Assembly: GCA_964468655.1 (NCBI GenBank) | Contig: CAYXUG010000035.1 | Location: forward strand, 1 to 22,469 | From: CAYXUG01 sp964468655 | GTDB lineage: Bacteria > Fidelibacterota > Marinisomatia > Marinisomatales > CAYXUG01 | Reading direction: 5' to 3' | Length of the DNA stretch: 22,469 bases | Shown here: one piece after another, positions 8,652 to 15,544 of the stretch | How positions within the stretch are numbered: position 1 is the first letter of the stretch | Layout: each line of letters opens with the position of its first letter | Position numbers and translations under genes: made by a program | Notes under the pieces: generated by a model | The model's database searches: none | What the model was told of the DNA's origin: nothing | The model's input: the letters and a program-made list of their open reading frames with translations, nothing else

Positions 8652-9497
8652 CTATCCTTTTTTCCTCATTTTGCTCATCGTCTTCCAAGCCAACTCAGGA
8701 ATTCTCTCCAAATCGTTAAACTGTCCGGCGCCTCTCAGCCATTCGCCTCCATCAATGGTTACCACTTCGCCATTGATGTAACCGGCATTATCACAGATCA
8801 TAAATGCAGCCAAGTCACCCAATTCCTTATGTTCCCCAAATCTTCCCAATGGGACACGTTTTTTCATCTTTTTTTCGATTCCCAGTCCCGGAATGACAAG
8901 CCGCTTCCAGGCGCCTTCTGTTGGAAAAGGTCCCGGCGCAATGGCATTCGTGCGAATGCCGTATTTTGCCCATTCGACTGCAAGTGATCGTGTCATTGCC
9001 AAAACACCCGCTTTGGCGCAGGCAGAAGGCACCACGTATCCTGAACCGGTCCACGCATAGGTGGTTACAATATTGAGAATTACGCCACCCCCGCTTTTCA
9101 TCATGGACTTCCCCGCTGCCATGGTGCAATTAAAGGTACCGTTGAGAACAATATCAACCACTACCCTAAATCCTTTTTCCGACAAATCCTCCGTCCGGGA
9201 TACAAAATTCCCCGCAGCATTGTTAAGAAGAATATCCACTTTTCCAAATTCATCAACGGTACTTTTTACCAGTTTTTCTGTCTCTTCCATGGTTCGTATG
9301 TCTGTCTGCACCGGTAATACGGATGCGTCGGTTTTCTTTAGTTCGTCAGCCGCTTTTTCGAGGACATCCATTTTCCTGCTCGCAATGACCACATTAGCGC
9401 CTAATTCACAAAAACGGTGTGACATGGATTTACCAAGTCCCGTCCCGCCACCTGTTACAATAATGGTTTTTCCTTTTAACAAATTTGATTCAAACAT
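8652..9497 (-). CDS. 2,4-dienoyl-CoA reductase, DECR1-like short-chain dehydrogenase
   Basis: NADPH-dependent reductase of the SDR superfamily, 281 residues. The cofactor site is TGGGTGLG (15-22), followed by NNAAGNF (92-98). The usual YxxxK is absent at its normal place: the segment reads SACAK (158-162). This matches mitochondrial DECR1, where the catalytic tyrosine lies 11 residues before that serine; here it is Y147, with S158 and K162 at identical spacing, and N119 in VLNGTF. The C-terminal GQFNDL also matches the DECR1 pattern. The predicted role is removal of double bonds at even positions during beta-oxidation of unsaturated acyl-CoA. The ATG has AAGGAG 6 nt upstream. It is the first gene of a four-gene minus-strand operon. 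The match is from memory of the DECR1 sequence, not an alignment. Confidence 0.88.
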   Translation of the reverse strand: MFESNLLKGKTIIVTGGGTGLGKSMSHRFCELGANVVIASRKMDVLEKAADELKKTDASVLPVQTDIRTMEETEKLVKSTVDEFGKVDILLNNAAGNFVSRTEDLSEKGFRVVVDIVLNGTFNCTMAAGKSMMKSGGGVILNIVTTYAWTGSGYVVPSACAKAGVLAMTRSLAVEWAKYGIRTNAIAPGPFPTEGAWKRLVIPGLGIEKKMKKRVPLGRFGEHKELGDLAAFMICDNAGYINGEVVTIDGGEWLRGAGQFNDLERIPELAWKTMSKMRKKG

Positions 9498-9514
9498 TTA
9501 TGGCTCCTTTTTTT

Positions 9515-9596
9515 TAGGACGCAGATTTTCTCGGATTATCATGATTAATAGAATACAATCAGATAAATCAAGTTAATCAGGATGATCAGCGTCCTA
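9515..9596. repeat. 82-bp MITE-like element with 8-bp terminal inverted repeats
   Basis: Perfect inverted ends taggacgc (9515-9522) and gcgtccta (9589-9596) enclose an AT-rich core with no ORF. The inner sequence near the ends (gcagatttt and gatgatcagc) resembles dispersed 'cgcagatt...atcagcgtcc' repeats that I have seen in many bacterial genomes. It lies just upstream of the dienoyl-CoA reductase gene, so it may carry part of that gene's 5' region. The terminal symmetry is seen directly; mobility is inference. Confidence 0.55.
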
Positions 9597-9700
9597 TTCA
9601 TAATAGTTGACTCATTTGAAATTTTGTGTTTCAAAAGTGAAGAGAATATAAAAACGATCAGCAATAAGTTACTTCAGGAAAGTCGAGTAATAATTCATCT

Positions 9701-9997
9701 TAACACACCCCCTCCCGGCATACTGCTGGGAGACCCCTCTTATTAGAGGGGAATTACTGGCTTGCTTTCATCCTGAATCCGCCTGTTGGTGGATGAAGGA
9801 TCTTCTTTTTATTCCGGTAAACATAAGTAGATCCTTTACTTCGACTTCGCTCAGTGTAAACTCGCTCAGGATGACATGTTCAGGGAATAAGGATTTAGAG
9901 GGGAATTGTTAAAACTTTGACTACCATACAAGAATCCCTTCTCGTCCAAAGGATCCTTTGGAAGAGGGGAACTCGTGCAAACGAGAGGGGTGTGTTA
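9701..9997. repeat. About 297-bp MITE-like element bounded by TAACACACCCC ends
   Basis: The left end taacacaccccctc (9701-9714) is mirrored by gaggggtgtgtta (9985-9997), identical apart from one extra C. Inside are several perfect hairpins: cccctct/agagggg (9734-9751), ttcatcc/ggatgaa (9767-9797), the 16-bp palindrome ccaaaggatcctttgg (9946-9961) and ctcgt/acgag (9972-9985). The core also has the phrase cgacttcgctcag...ctcgctcaggatgac, a type of repeat common between genes of environmental bacteria. There is no ORF. It is probably a non-autonomous mobile or dispersed structured repeat; this is inferred from structure alone. Confidence 0.55.
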
Positions 9998-10117
9998 CGA
10001 TCTCTACTTCAAATGCACCATTCATCTACTCCGCCTATCGGCGGTTACGATGAATAAATCCCAGCTGCTACCACAAAATACAGGGCTACTTGACTATCGT
10101 AACGAAGTGTAGATAGT

Positions 10118-10133
10118 CGCCGGACAAGTCTTT
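10118..10133. repeat. Left copy of direct repeat flanking the third inverted-repeat element
   Basis: The 16 bases cgccggacaagtcttt occur here and again at 10331-10346 in the same orientation, bracketing the inverted-repeat element at 10139-10303. The second copy ends 2 bp from the stop codon of the large secreted protein. This could be a duplicated insertion target or a repeated transcript-end module. Confidence 0.55.
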
Positions 10134-10138
10134 TTAGT

Positions 10139-10303
10139 GATGGTATTGTTATATTACGTCATTGCGAGGAACGGAGTGACATGGCAATCTCAATAGCTTA
10201 TTAGGAAGGTGTGCGAGATCGCCACGTCCAGCAAGATGACGAGCAGGCACATCCCGATCAAATCGGGACTCGCGATGACACGTACTATTTGAGCAATACC
10301 ATC
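10139..10303. repeat. 165-bp MITE-like element with 10-bp perfect terminal inverted repeats
   Basis: Ends gatggtattg (10139-10148) and caataccatc (10294-10303) are perfect inverted repeats. A second, imperfect inner pair follows: cgtcattgcgag (10158-10169) against ctcgcgatgacacg (10269-10282). Further in, ggcaatctc faces gagatcgcc, and cccgat/atcggg forms a hairpin (10253-10267). The phrase cgtcattgcgaggaacggagtgacatggcaatctc-like is a familiar dispersed intergenic repeat type. No protein is encoded. Same-orientation copies of a 16-bp sequence lie outside both ends. Confidence 0.6.
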
Positions 10304-10330
10304 CGTCTACTTCCTCCATTTGGAGGAATA

Positions 10331-10346
10331 CGCCGGACAAGTCTTT
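10331..10346. repeat. Right copy of direct repeat flanking the third inverted-repeat element
   Basis: Exact copy of the 16-bp sequence at 10118-10133. It lies immediately downstream (on the minus strand) of the TAA stop of the 975-residue secreted protein. Confidence 0.55.
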
Positions 10347-10347
10347 C

Positions 10348-13275
10348 TTATTTAAGTAAAACCATCTTACGGGTCATTGAATAATCACCCGCTGACAAGT
10401 GATAAATATACACCCCGGCGCTTACAGGACTGCCTTTTGCATCTAACCCAGACCAGAGTACAGACTTGAACCCCGCATCTTCTTTTTTATTAAGCAGTGT
10501 AATGACTTCTCTGCCCAGCAGGTCGTAAATCACCAACCGCACATTTGAGATATCCGGCAGGTCGTAGCGGATGGTGGTAACAGGGTTGAATGGATTGGGG
10601 TAGTTCTGGTGGAGAGAGTATTTGTCCGGTAGCAAATCATCTGAAATATCCATTACATTTGTAAAGGTGGCCGTTATATCAAATACAGGATTATTTTCAT
10701 TCACCTTGTACTCACTGATCGTAATATCAAATGATTCTCCTTCAAAATCATTTGAAACAAATAACTGAAGAGTTGCAAAAATGCCTTCACTTCCATCCGG
10801 AGTTGAACCTGAACCGGCCATTCTGATCAAACCATCTTCAACATTTTGCTCAATCATAAAATCACTAACTTCATTTGAAAAGTTGATTTCTTCAAAAGAA
10901 AGAATCTCCGAATCGAAAATTATATCCATTTCAAATGACAGCAGGTTCTCGCCAATGTACAATTCAATGGGAATCTCCAGTAATTCACCGGAAGCGAATA
11001 CACCATCATCCACACCGAAATCACCTGTTCCCGCAAGGGCTGTGCTGTCAGTGAACGGAAGTTCATTAATCAATTCAGCAACATATTGAGCAATGACTGA
11101 AGCATCAAGCGCTGATATCGTTTCATCCAGCGTTACATTTGCCGCAAGTTCCTGATAATGACCAAACGTTTCAAGACCTACCAGATATCTCAACACCATA
11201 GATGCATCGTATGCAGATACATCATCATTCATGGTAACATCACCGAAAAGCAAATGATTAACACCCACACCGCCGCTTATAACTTCAACAGATTCTACAA
11301 GTTCATTTAACTGAACATCTGTTATATCAATTGGGATAAACATTGTATCCAAGCTGTCTGATACATAAAACTCGAGATTAAAGAGAGTGCCGCTTTCCGT
11401 TATTGTAGTTGAGCCATAGCTGACGGTGATCAAAAGATCATCCTGTTCATTTACAACTATAGTCCAATCTGCATCACCGGCAAGAGTGCTATCAGTATTA
11501 ACCTCAAGAAATTCCAAATCATCCTGAAAACCTGAAAAACGTATTTCTGCAGATAACAGATCAATTCCGATTAATTCTATATCAACGGGAACTGAAACGG
11601 TGTCTCCAAAAAATTCAGGGAAAATAAAACTTTCTATTTCACCAACTGTTAGCGATGCAATACTTGTTGGGTTTACGGGAGCTCCATCATCGTTCCAAGT
11701 CGCACCATAGATGGTACCGTCATTGCCGTTGGCAGTCAGGTCTGTTAAAGTACTTCCTGTACCTTCATTGAAGTTCCAGTAGCCGACTAAACCTGTTTCA
11801 TCTCCTGATAATCCGTTATTCATCGTTGTTTGAATCTGTGTTGAATCGAGTGCGATGTTCCACATTGCTACTTCATCGATTTTGCCGCCCCAAGAACCAC
11901 TACCTGTTGTCTCTAAGCTACTTATAAAAAAATCAGCAGAATTATTTGATAATGAACTAATACTCGTATTTGTTGTAGAAGCAAGACTGCCGTTCTTATA
12001 CAACTTTAAGTTGTTACCTGCATCAAAAACACCCACAAGGTGAACCCACTCGTTGATTGTTAACTCAGCATCGGCAATAACACCATTACCACTATGACCC
12101 TCTTGTATTTCAAAATGAAATTTGTTCGTGTTTTCAAGATGCAGGAGATATCCATAGTAATTATCGGGATGAGCTCTTTTGCTGACTATTGTTGAGAATG
12201 ACCCATCTGAAATTACCCAAGCACTAACTGAAAAGCTGCCTGACATATCCAATACATCCCCCATAGTTACATAATCATCTCCTCCATCAAAGCTGAGGGA
12301 GTAGTTGGTGGACTCCGGTGGGGGCCCTTGGTCGTAATAGTATGCCCCCATATCCATTCTCGTCCCATCTGGGTCTTGGTCGTCTGGGTCGGCTTCCCAA
12401 GTGATGCCGTCGCCATCCAAGTCGGGGTCGCCAGTATCGATACAGGGCGATGTTGATTGAAGGGTGAAATCACTGTTGGCTGCATCAACAAAGAAGGGAT
12501 CAGCGTCAATATTACCTTCACCTGAATAGCCTCCCTGAACATTAGAATACGTAACTGATTCTGCATTATAAATGTTTTGGGCAGAATTACCCCAAAAAAT
12601 ACAGTTTATTGCTGAACCTTCTGATAAACCAGAGCTGGTCCACGGATTTCCAGCACCACCACCATTACCTACAACAACACAATTAATAGATTTCCCACTT
12701 AAAAGTACACAAGTATTATTCCACCCACTGTTACCATATAATACACATCTGATATTTGTACTTTCCCTTAAGCCCGCATAGCCCTCAACTGAATTGTTTC
12801 TTATAATACAATCTATGAATTGTGTACTGTCAATTCCGCTACCAAAGGCAACAGTATTTCCGGAACCACCACCATTATTTTCAATAATTAAATTTTCAAA
12901 GCTTGCTAAACCCGATCCAACTTTAATCGCTGAAGCGTGATTATCCGATCCAGGTCTTCCATCGGAAAGAGTAAATCCATTTACAATTGTTTCTTGATTT
13001 TGATTGTTTTCAATGTACAAAACCCTGTAAGAATTTGAACCGGTAATTACCGTTGATTCAGCACCATTCTCTGAAAACAGATATACATATTTACCTGATA
13101 TTTCTAATGTATTTTCGGCATAAGTACCATCTGCAACTAATATAGTATCGCCATTACTTGCAGCATTAATACCTTCTTGAATTGTTACGTAATCGCCAGG
13201 AACGTGTATCGTTGTGGCTGTAGATATACCCGTTATTAGCAAAATAGCTGTTAAGATATTTGTTAGTTTTTTCAT
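10348..13275 (-). CDS. Large secreted multidomain protein: beta-helix, LamG, cohesin-like, dockerin, cohesin-like, T9SS sorting tail
   Basis: Exported 975-residue protein. In order: signal peptide (about 1-21); right-handed parallel beta-helix of the pectin-lyase-like type (about 24-280, opening VPGDYVTIQEGINAASNGDTI); an Asp-rich calcium-type linker (281-310); a LamG/concanavalin-like jelly roll (about 324-535, LSFDGGDDYV to LVGYWNFNEGTG); a first cohesin-like beta domain (about 545-665); a dockerin with two repeats (D679-D690 and N713-D724, each followed by a YLVG- or YVAE-type helix end); a second cohesin-like domain (about 745-860); and a T9SS type A tail (885-975, with NYPNPFNP and a final MVLLK). 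Probably a surface or secreted carbohydrate-interacting protein; no catalytic residues can be assigned. The ATG follows AAGGAG by 8 nt. No T9SS machinery gene is in the window. Confidence 0.9.
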   Translation of the reverse strand: MKKLTNILTAILLITGISTATTIHVPGDYVTIQEGINAASNGDTILVADGTYAENTLEISGKYVYLFSENGAESTVITGSNSYRVLYIENNQNQETIVNGFTLSDGRPGSDNHASAIKVGSGLASFENLIIENNGGGSGNTVAFGSGIDSTQFIDCIIRNNSVEGYAGLRESTNIRCVLYGNSGWNNTCVLLSGKSINCVVVGNGGGAGNPWTSSGLSEGSAINCIFWGNSAQNIYNAESVTYSNVQGGYSGEGNIDADPFFVDAANSDFTLQSTSPCIDTGDPDLDGDGITWEADPDDQDPDGTRMDMGAYYYDQGPPPESTNYSLSFDGGDDYVTMGDVLDMSGSFSVSAWVISDGSFSTIVSKRAHPDNYYGYLLHLENTNKFHFEIQEGHSGNGVIADAELTINEWVHLVGVFDAGNNLKLYKNGSLASTTNTSISSLSNNSADFFISSLETTGSGSWGGKIDEVAMWNIALDSTQIQTTMNNGLSGDETGLVGYWNFNEGTGSTLTDLTANGNDGTIYGATWNDDGAPVNPTSIASLTVGEIESFIFPEFFGDTVSVPVDIELIGIDLLSAEIRFSGFQDDLEFLEVNTDSTLAGDADWTIVVNEQDDLLITVSYGSTTITESGTLFNLEFYVSDSLDTMFIPIDITDVQLNELVESVEVISGGVGVNHLLFGDVTMNDDVSAYDASMVLRYLVGLETFGHYQELAANVTLDETISALDASVIAQYVAELINELPFTDSTALAGTGDFGVDDGVFASGELLEIPIELYIGENLLSFEMDIIFDSEILSFEEINFSNEVSDFMIEQNVEDGLIRMAGSGSTPDGSEGIFATLQLFVSNDFEGESFDITISEYKVNENNPVFDITATFTNVMDISDDLLPDKYSLHQNYPNPFNPVTTIRYDLPDISNVRLVIYDLLGREVITLLNKKEDAGFKSVLWSGLDAKGSPVSAGVYIYHLSAGDYSMTRKMVLLK

Positions 13276-13382
13276 TTTATTGTCTCCTTTTGTTAACTCG
13301 TTATGATTATTTTTGCAATGAAATTGTGCATAGTGTGGTTATGGTTGTTTTGATTGTGGTTTTCATTTTTTTACCTTCTGTG

Positions 13383-13838
13383 TTATTTAATTATTTCTGT
13401 TAAAAGGTGTATTAAATTGATAATTGTAATCAATAGTCCCCACATACATAGTTTGAAAGCAACTCTTTGATAATGAGTTGGATGGTTCCAATAAAACCAA
13501 AATTTATGTCCTTTAGAAATTTCCACTTTTTGTTTTTCTGAATTATAATTCTCAAAAAGGATATGTTTACTTTCAGGACCAATGCCACATTCATTAGCTG
13601 AAATTCCTTTTGAATTTCCGCTACAAAACAATAAGTGTACTGACCTTTCTCCTGTACTCACTTTTACAATTCCACGTTTCCATGGTTTATTGTGAAAATC
13701 TTTGTACTTTTTCCCAAACAACTTTTCATAAAGTGTGTTTTCCAATAATATCTTATCCGAAAAATTATTTATACTTTCATGGGGTCGTAATTCAATGTCC
13801 TTCGTTATAAATTTTACTTTTAATTTGATTTTTATCAC
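13383..13838 (-). CDS. Hypothetical small protein with a C-terminal membrane helix
   Basis: I do not recognise this 151-residue protein. It begins with a charged beta-rich segment (KIKLKVKFITKDIELRP), has a soluble middle with two cysteines (FCSG and NECGIG), a histidine/aromatic patch (FWFYWNHPTHYQR, about 113-125) and ends in one hydrophobic helix (about 129-147). This suggests a tail-anchored membrane protein with its bulk in the cytoplasm. The start is a GTG at 13838, preceded by AGGAG with a 7-nt spacer; the nearby ATG at 13843 is out of frame and hits a stop at once. It is about 100 bp upstream of the large secreted protein on the same strand and borders the toxin-antitoxin island, so it could belong to either. 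It looks more AT-rich than its neighbours. Confidence 0.7.
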   Translation of the reverse strand: MIKIKLKVKFITKDIELRPHESINNFSDKILLENTLYEKLFGKKYKDFHNKPWKRGIVKVSTGERSVHLLFCSGNSKGISANECGIGPESKHILFENYNSEKQKVEISKGHKFWFYWNHPTHYQRVAFKLCMWGLLITIINLIHLLTEIIK

Positions 13839-14072
13839 TGCATGACTCCTGTTATTATATGTGATTACAAATTGAGAGCGTTTGGTGGGGATAGTTTGTT
13901 TATGTAATTCACCCTATAATATTCCTTTTGGTTTATTAATCATAAGCTACCCGCACTCATATATTTACTCATAAATAGTACTCCAATTTTCGTCCTTCCA
14001 CAGACCATGACATCTCCTCCGTTAACTACCGAAAAACTAAAAAAAAAACGGAACATGTCAAGTTAAATATTA

Positions 14073-14159
14073 GACGTTTTACGTAATGCAAAGCTCACGG
14101 AGTCCTGTGGGCATCCTGCGGGGATTTTGGACGTTAGGAGATGGGAGATAGGAGTTAGG
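14073..14159. repeat. Dispersed intergenic repeat, copy 1
   Basis: Contains the exact 12-mer gacgttttacgt (14073-14084), agctcacggagtcc (14092-14105) and acgttaggag (14131-14140), followed by degenerate gggagataggagttagg. The same blocks recur at 14802-14849 and 16418-16480. It precedes the RelE-type module. Confidence 0.6.
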
Positions 14160-14175
14160 TTTAATCAAAAAAAGC

Positions 14176-14204
14176 TTGAATCTAATATTGCAATTTCGTA
14201 ATAT
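14176..14204 (+). promoter_or_regulatory. Candidate promoter/operator of the RHH-RelE module
   Basis: TTGAAT (14176-14181) and TAATAT (14199-14204) are separated by 17 bp, close to a sigma-70 arrangement. An ATATT/AATAT inverted repeat (14185-14189 and 14200-14204) overlaps the -10 side and could be bound by the ribbon-helix-helix antitoxin. AT-richness makes both matches weak, and many FCB bacteria use other promoter consensuses. Confidence 0.35.
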
Positions 14205-14239
14205 CATTATATCACTAAATTAAACTTAGAGGAAAAACG

Positions 14240-14452
14240 ATGACAGAAACCACAACACTCCGTTTGCCGGAGAAAAAACTTCGCGCATTGCGGGTTGCAG
14301 CCGGACTCTTAAATATACCCATGAGCCGGATTATTGAGGAAGCGCTGGATGACCACCTGGAAGATATCTTCGATTCAGCAGAAGCTGAAAAAGCGCTGGA
14401 CGAAGAAGGCGGCTTCACCTTAAGTGAATTGAAAAAAGAGTGGGATTTATAA
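14240..14452 (+). CDS. Ribbon-helix-helix antitoxin (RelB-like)
   Basis: A 70-residue protein with a typical ribbon-helix-helix N-terminus: TTTLRLPEKKLRALRVAAG as strand and helix A, then NIPMSRIIEEALDDHL as helix B. An acidic C-terminal tail (DSAEAEKALDEEGG, then FTLSELKKEW) would wrap the toxin. Such antitoxins neutralise RelE/ParE toxins and repress their own promoter through the N-terminal strand. The ATG follows AGAGGA with a suitable spacer. The toxin gene starts 7 nt downstream. Confidence 0.88.
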   Translation: MTETTTLRLPEKKLRALRVAAGLLNIPMSRIIEEALDDHLEDIFDSAEAEKALDEEGGFTLSELKKEWDL

Positions 14453-14459
14453 CCCCTGA

Positions 14460-14717
14460 ATGACATATACGGTTATTATTAAACCGTCTGCTGTTAAAGC
14501 AGGAAAGAAACTCCCAAAAGAATACCGCAGAAAAATATTTGATGCTATCAATGACCTTGAGAAAAATCCACTCCCAAATGGGTGCAAAAAAGTTATCGGT
14601 ATGGTCCAAACCTACAGAATTCGTGTTGGTAAATACTGCATTATTTACAAAATAGAGAAGGGTGAATTGTTGATACTTGTAATAAAAATTGCCCATCGAA
14701 GTCAAGCGTATAGATAA
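14460..14717 (+). CDS. RelE/ParE-superfamily toxin
   Basis: A compact basic 85-residue protein. Family features: an N-terminal TYTVIIKPSAVKAGKKLP, a helical hairpin, then the core YRIRVGKYCIIYKI (52-65) and the end VIKIAHRSQAYR (74-85). RelE-like mRNA interferases use basic residues and a C-terminal aromatic; R53, R55, H79, R80 and Y84 are the candidates, so the toxin appears intact. The RIRVG core and the HR...YR end point to a RelE-type ribosome-dependent RNase rather than a ParE gyrase poison, but the two cannot be separated safely by eye. Co-transcribed with the antitoxin upstream. Confidence 0.88.
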   Translation: MTYTVIIKPSAVKAGKKLPKEYRRKIFDAINDLEKNPLPNGCKKVIGMVQTYRIRVGKYCIIYKIEKGELLILVIKIAHRSQAYR

Positions 14718-14801
14718 TTCTGGATGTTGAATGTTTTACATTACCTGTCTACGCTACGCTATTTATCCATGGTAGTTTCGTAGATGAGCGCCGGTTAGAG
14801 G

Positions 14802-14849
14802 GACGTTTTACGTTAGGAGTTAATCGTTATGTAGAGCTCACAGAGTCCC
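14802..14849. repeat. Dispersed intergenic repeat, copy 2
   Basis: Carries gacgttttacgt (14802-14813), acgttaggagtt (14810-14821) and agctcacagagtcc (14835-14848), matching copies 1 and 3 in order. It sits between the RelE-type and AbiE modules. The sequence just upstream (14745-14796, gtctacgctacgc and gatgagcgccgg) recalls the hairpin around 10092-10122. Confidence 0.6.
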
Positions 14850-14879
14850 TTAGATGAACAACTAAAAAACCTTTTTAGA

Positions 14880-14916
14880 TTGACTTATTATTTCTTTATA
14901 TTACATATAAGTGTAA
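14880..14916 (+). promoter_or_regulatory. Candidate promoter and AbiEi operator
   Basis: TTGACT (14880-14885) is a plausible -35 with an AT-rich -10 around 14902-14908. A perfect inverted repeat TTACA-N6-TGTAA (14901-14916) overlaps the -10 and lies 13 bp before the AbiEi ATG. AbiEi antitoxins are known to bind inverted repeats in their own promoter to repress it, so this is the natural operator candidate. The repeat is seen; its function is inferred. Confidence 0.4.
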
Positions 14917-14929
14917 CGAGAAGAAATAA

Positions 14930-15544
14930 ATGAAATTCACCGAATTCAAAGAAACCTTCAGAAAAAAACTTATTATTGATTCCCGGGATTTTATTTTCCT
15001 TGATAATGAAAACTTTATCAGAAGACAGGTGAATGAATGGAAAAATAAAAATTGGCTGCTGGAGTTGAAAAGAGGGATTTATGTTTTCAACGATCCGCTT
15101 ATTCTTGAAAAACTATCTGCTGAACTTGTAGCGAATTATATTTATCAACCATCATATTTAAGTCTTCAATTTGCCCTGTATCATTACCGGCTAATCTCTG
15201 AATCGGTATATGGCTTTACTTCAGTGACATCCAGAAAGACAGCTCGTTTTAATAACAGATTCGGGCAATTTACTTACAGTCATATTAAAAATTCCCTTTT
15301 CTGGGGATTTACACTGCAAACTGTCAATGAATTGAAAACTCAAATTGCCACACCTGAAAAATCATTAATTGATTTCGTCTATTTTAACAAAAACCACTTC
15401 AAAAAGGAAATTGAACACCTCTATTCATTCCGGTTTCAGAATTTCGAAATTATTGACATTGACCGGTTGCAATTATTTTTAAACCGCGCTAATAACAAAA
15501 CTGTAAATCAATTAATTCACCAACTCATTCAACATATCCAATGA
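14930..15544 (+). CDS. AbiEi-family type IV antitoxin / transcriptional autoregulator
   Basis: A 204-residue protein of the AbiEi family. The N-terminal winged helix-turn-helix (about 20-50) ends in the family phrase LLELKRGIYVFND; the following domain has YLSLQFALYHYRLI, SVTSRKTARF, and ATPEKSLIDFVYF (about 144-156). In AbiE systems this protein represses the operon and counteracts the AbiEii nucleotidyltransferase without binding it directly (type IV antitoxin). The ATG follows GAGAAG. Its TGA overlaps the toxin ATG as ATGA, so translation is coupled. Classical AbiE systems give abortive infection against phages. Confidence 0.9.
   Translation: MKFTEFKETFRKKLIIDSRDFIFLDNENFIRRQVNEWKNKNWLLELKRGIYVFNDPLILEKLSAELVANYIYQPSYLSLQFALYHYRLISESVYGFTSVTSRKTARFNNRFGQFTYSHIKNSLFWGFTLQTVNELKTQIATPEKSLIDFVYFNKNHFKKEIEHLYSFRFQNFEIIDIDRLQLFLNRANNKTVNQLIHQLIQHIQ

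Larger units (their letters stand above)
9498..10347. other. 850-bp gene-free, hairpin-rich region
   Basis: No credible gene on either strand. The region is filled with inverted repeats: three bounded elements (9515-9596, 9701-9997 and 10139-10303) listed separately, plus further hairpins. The latter include ccgcc/ggcgg (10031-10044) inside a longer imperfect stem with ttcat/atgaa outer arms (10021-10054), gactatc/gatagtc (10092-10118), and an 8-bp stem ttcctcca/tggaggaa (10311-10328) just beyond the stop of the large secreted protein. The last could affect transcript ends but has no U-tract. Confidence 0.8.
13839..14239. other. Gene-free region upstream of the RelE-type module
   Basis: About 400 bp without a supportable gene. 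The first half should hold the promoter of the minus-strand hypothetical gene. The second half holds a dispersed repeat copy (14073-14159) and a candidate promoter for the toxin-antitoxin pair (14176-14204). Confidence 0.6.

Noticed and set aside
9061..9576. 171-codon open frame on the plus strand
   Set aside because: It lies antisense to the well-supported reductase gene, has low-complexity Ser/Thr/Phe-rich content, no domain and no ribosome binding site; it is a shadow frame.
9701..10303. CRISPR array in the repeat-rich intergenic region
   Set aside because: The repeats are inverted and differ from one another; there are no regularly spaced identical direct repeats and no cas genes.
10149..10340. 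63-codon frame ending in SVPRNDVI on the minus strand
   Set aside because: It is made entirely of the inverted-repeat element at 10139-10303; such translations recur wherever this repeat type occurs and do not represent a protein.
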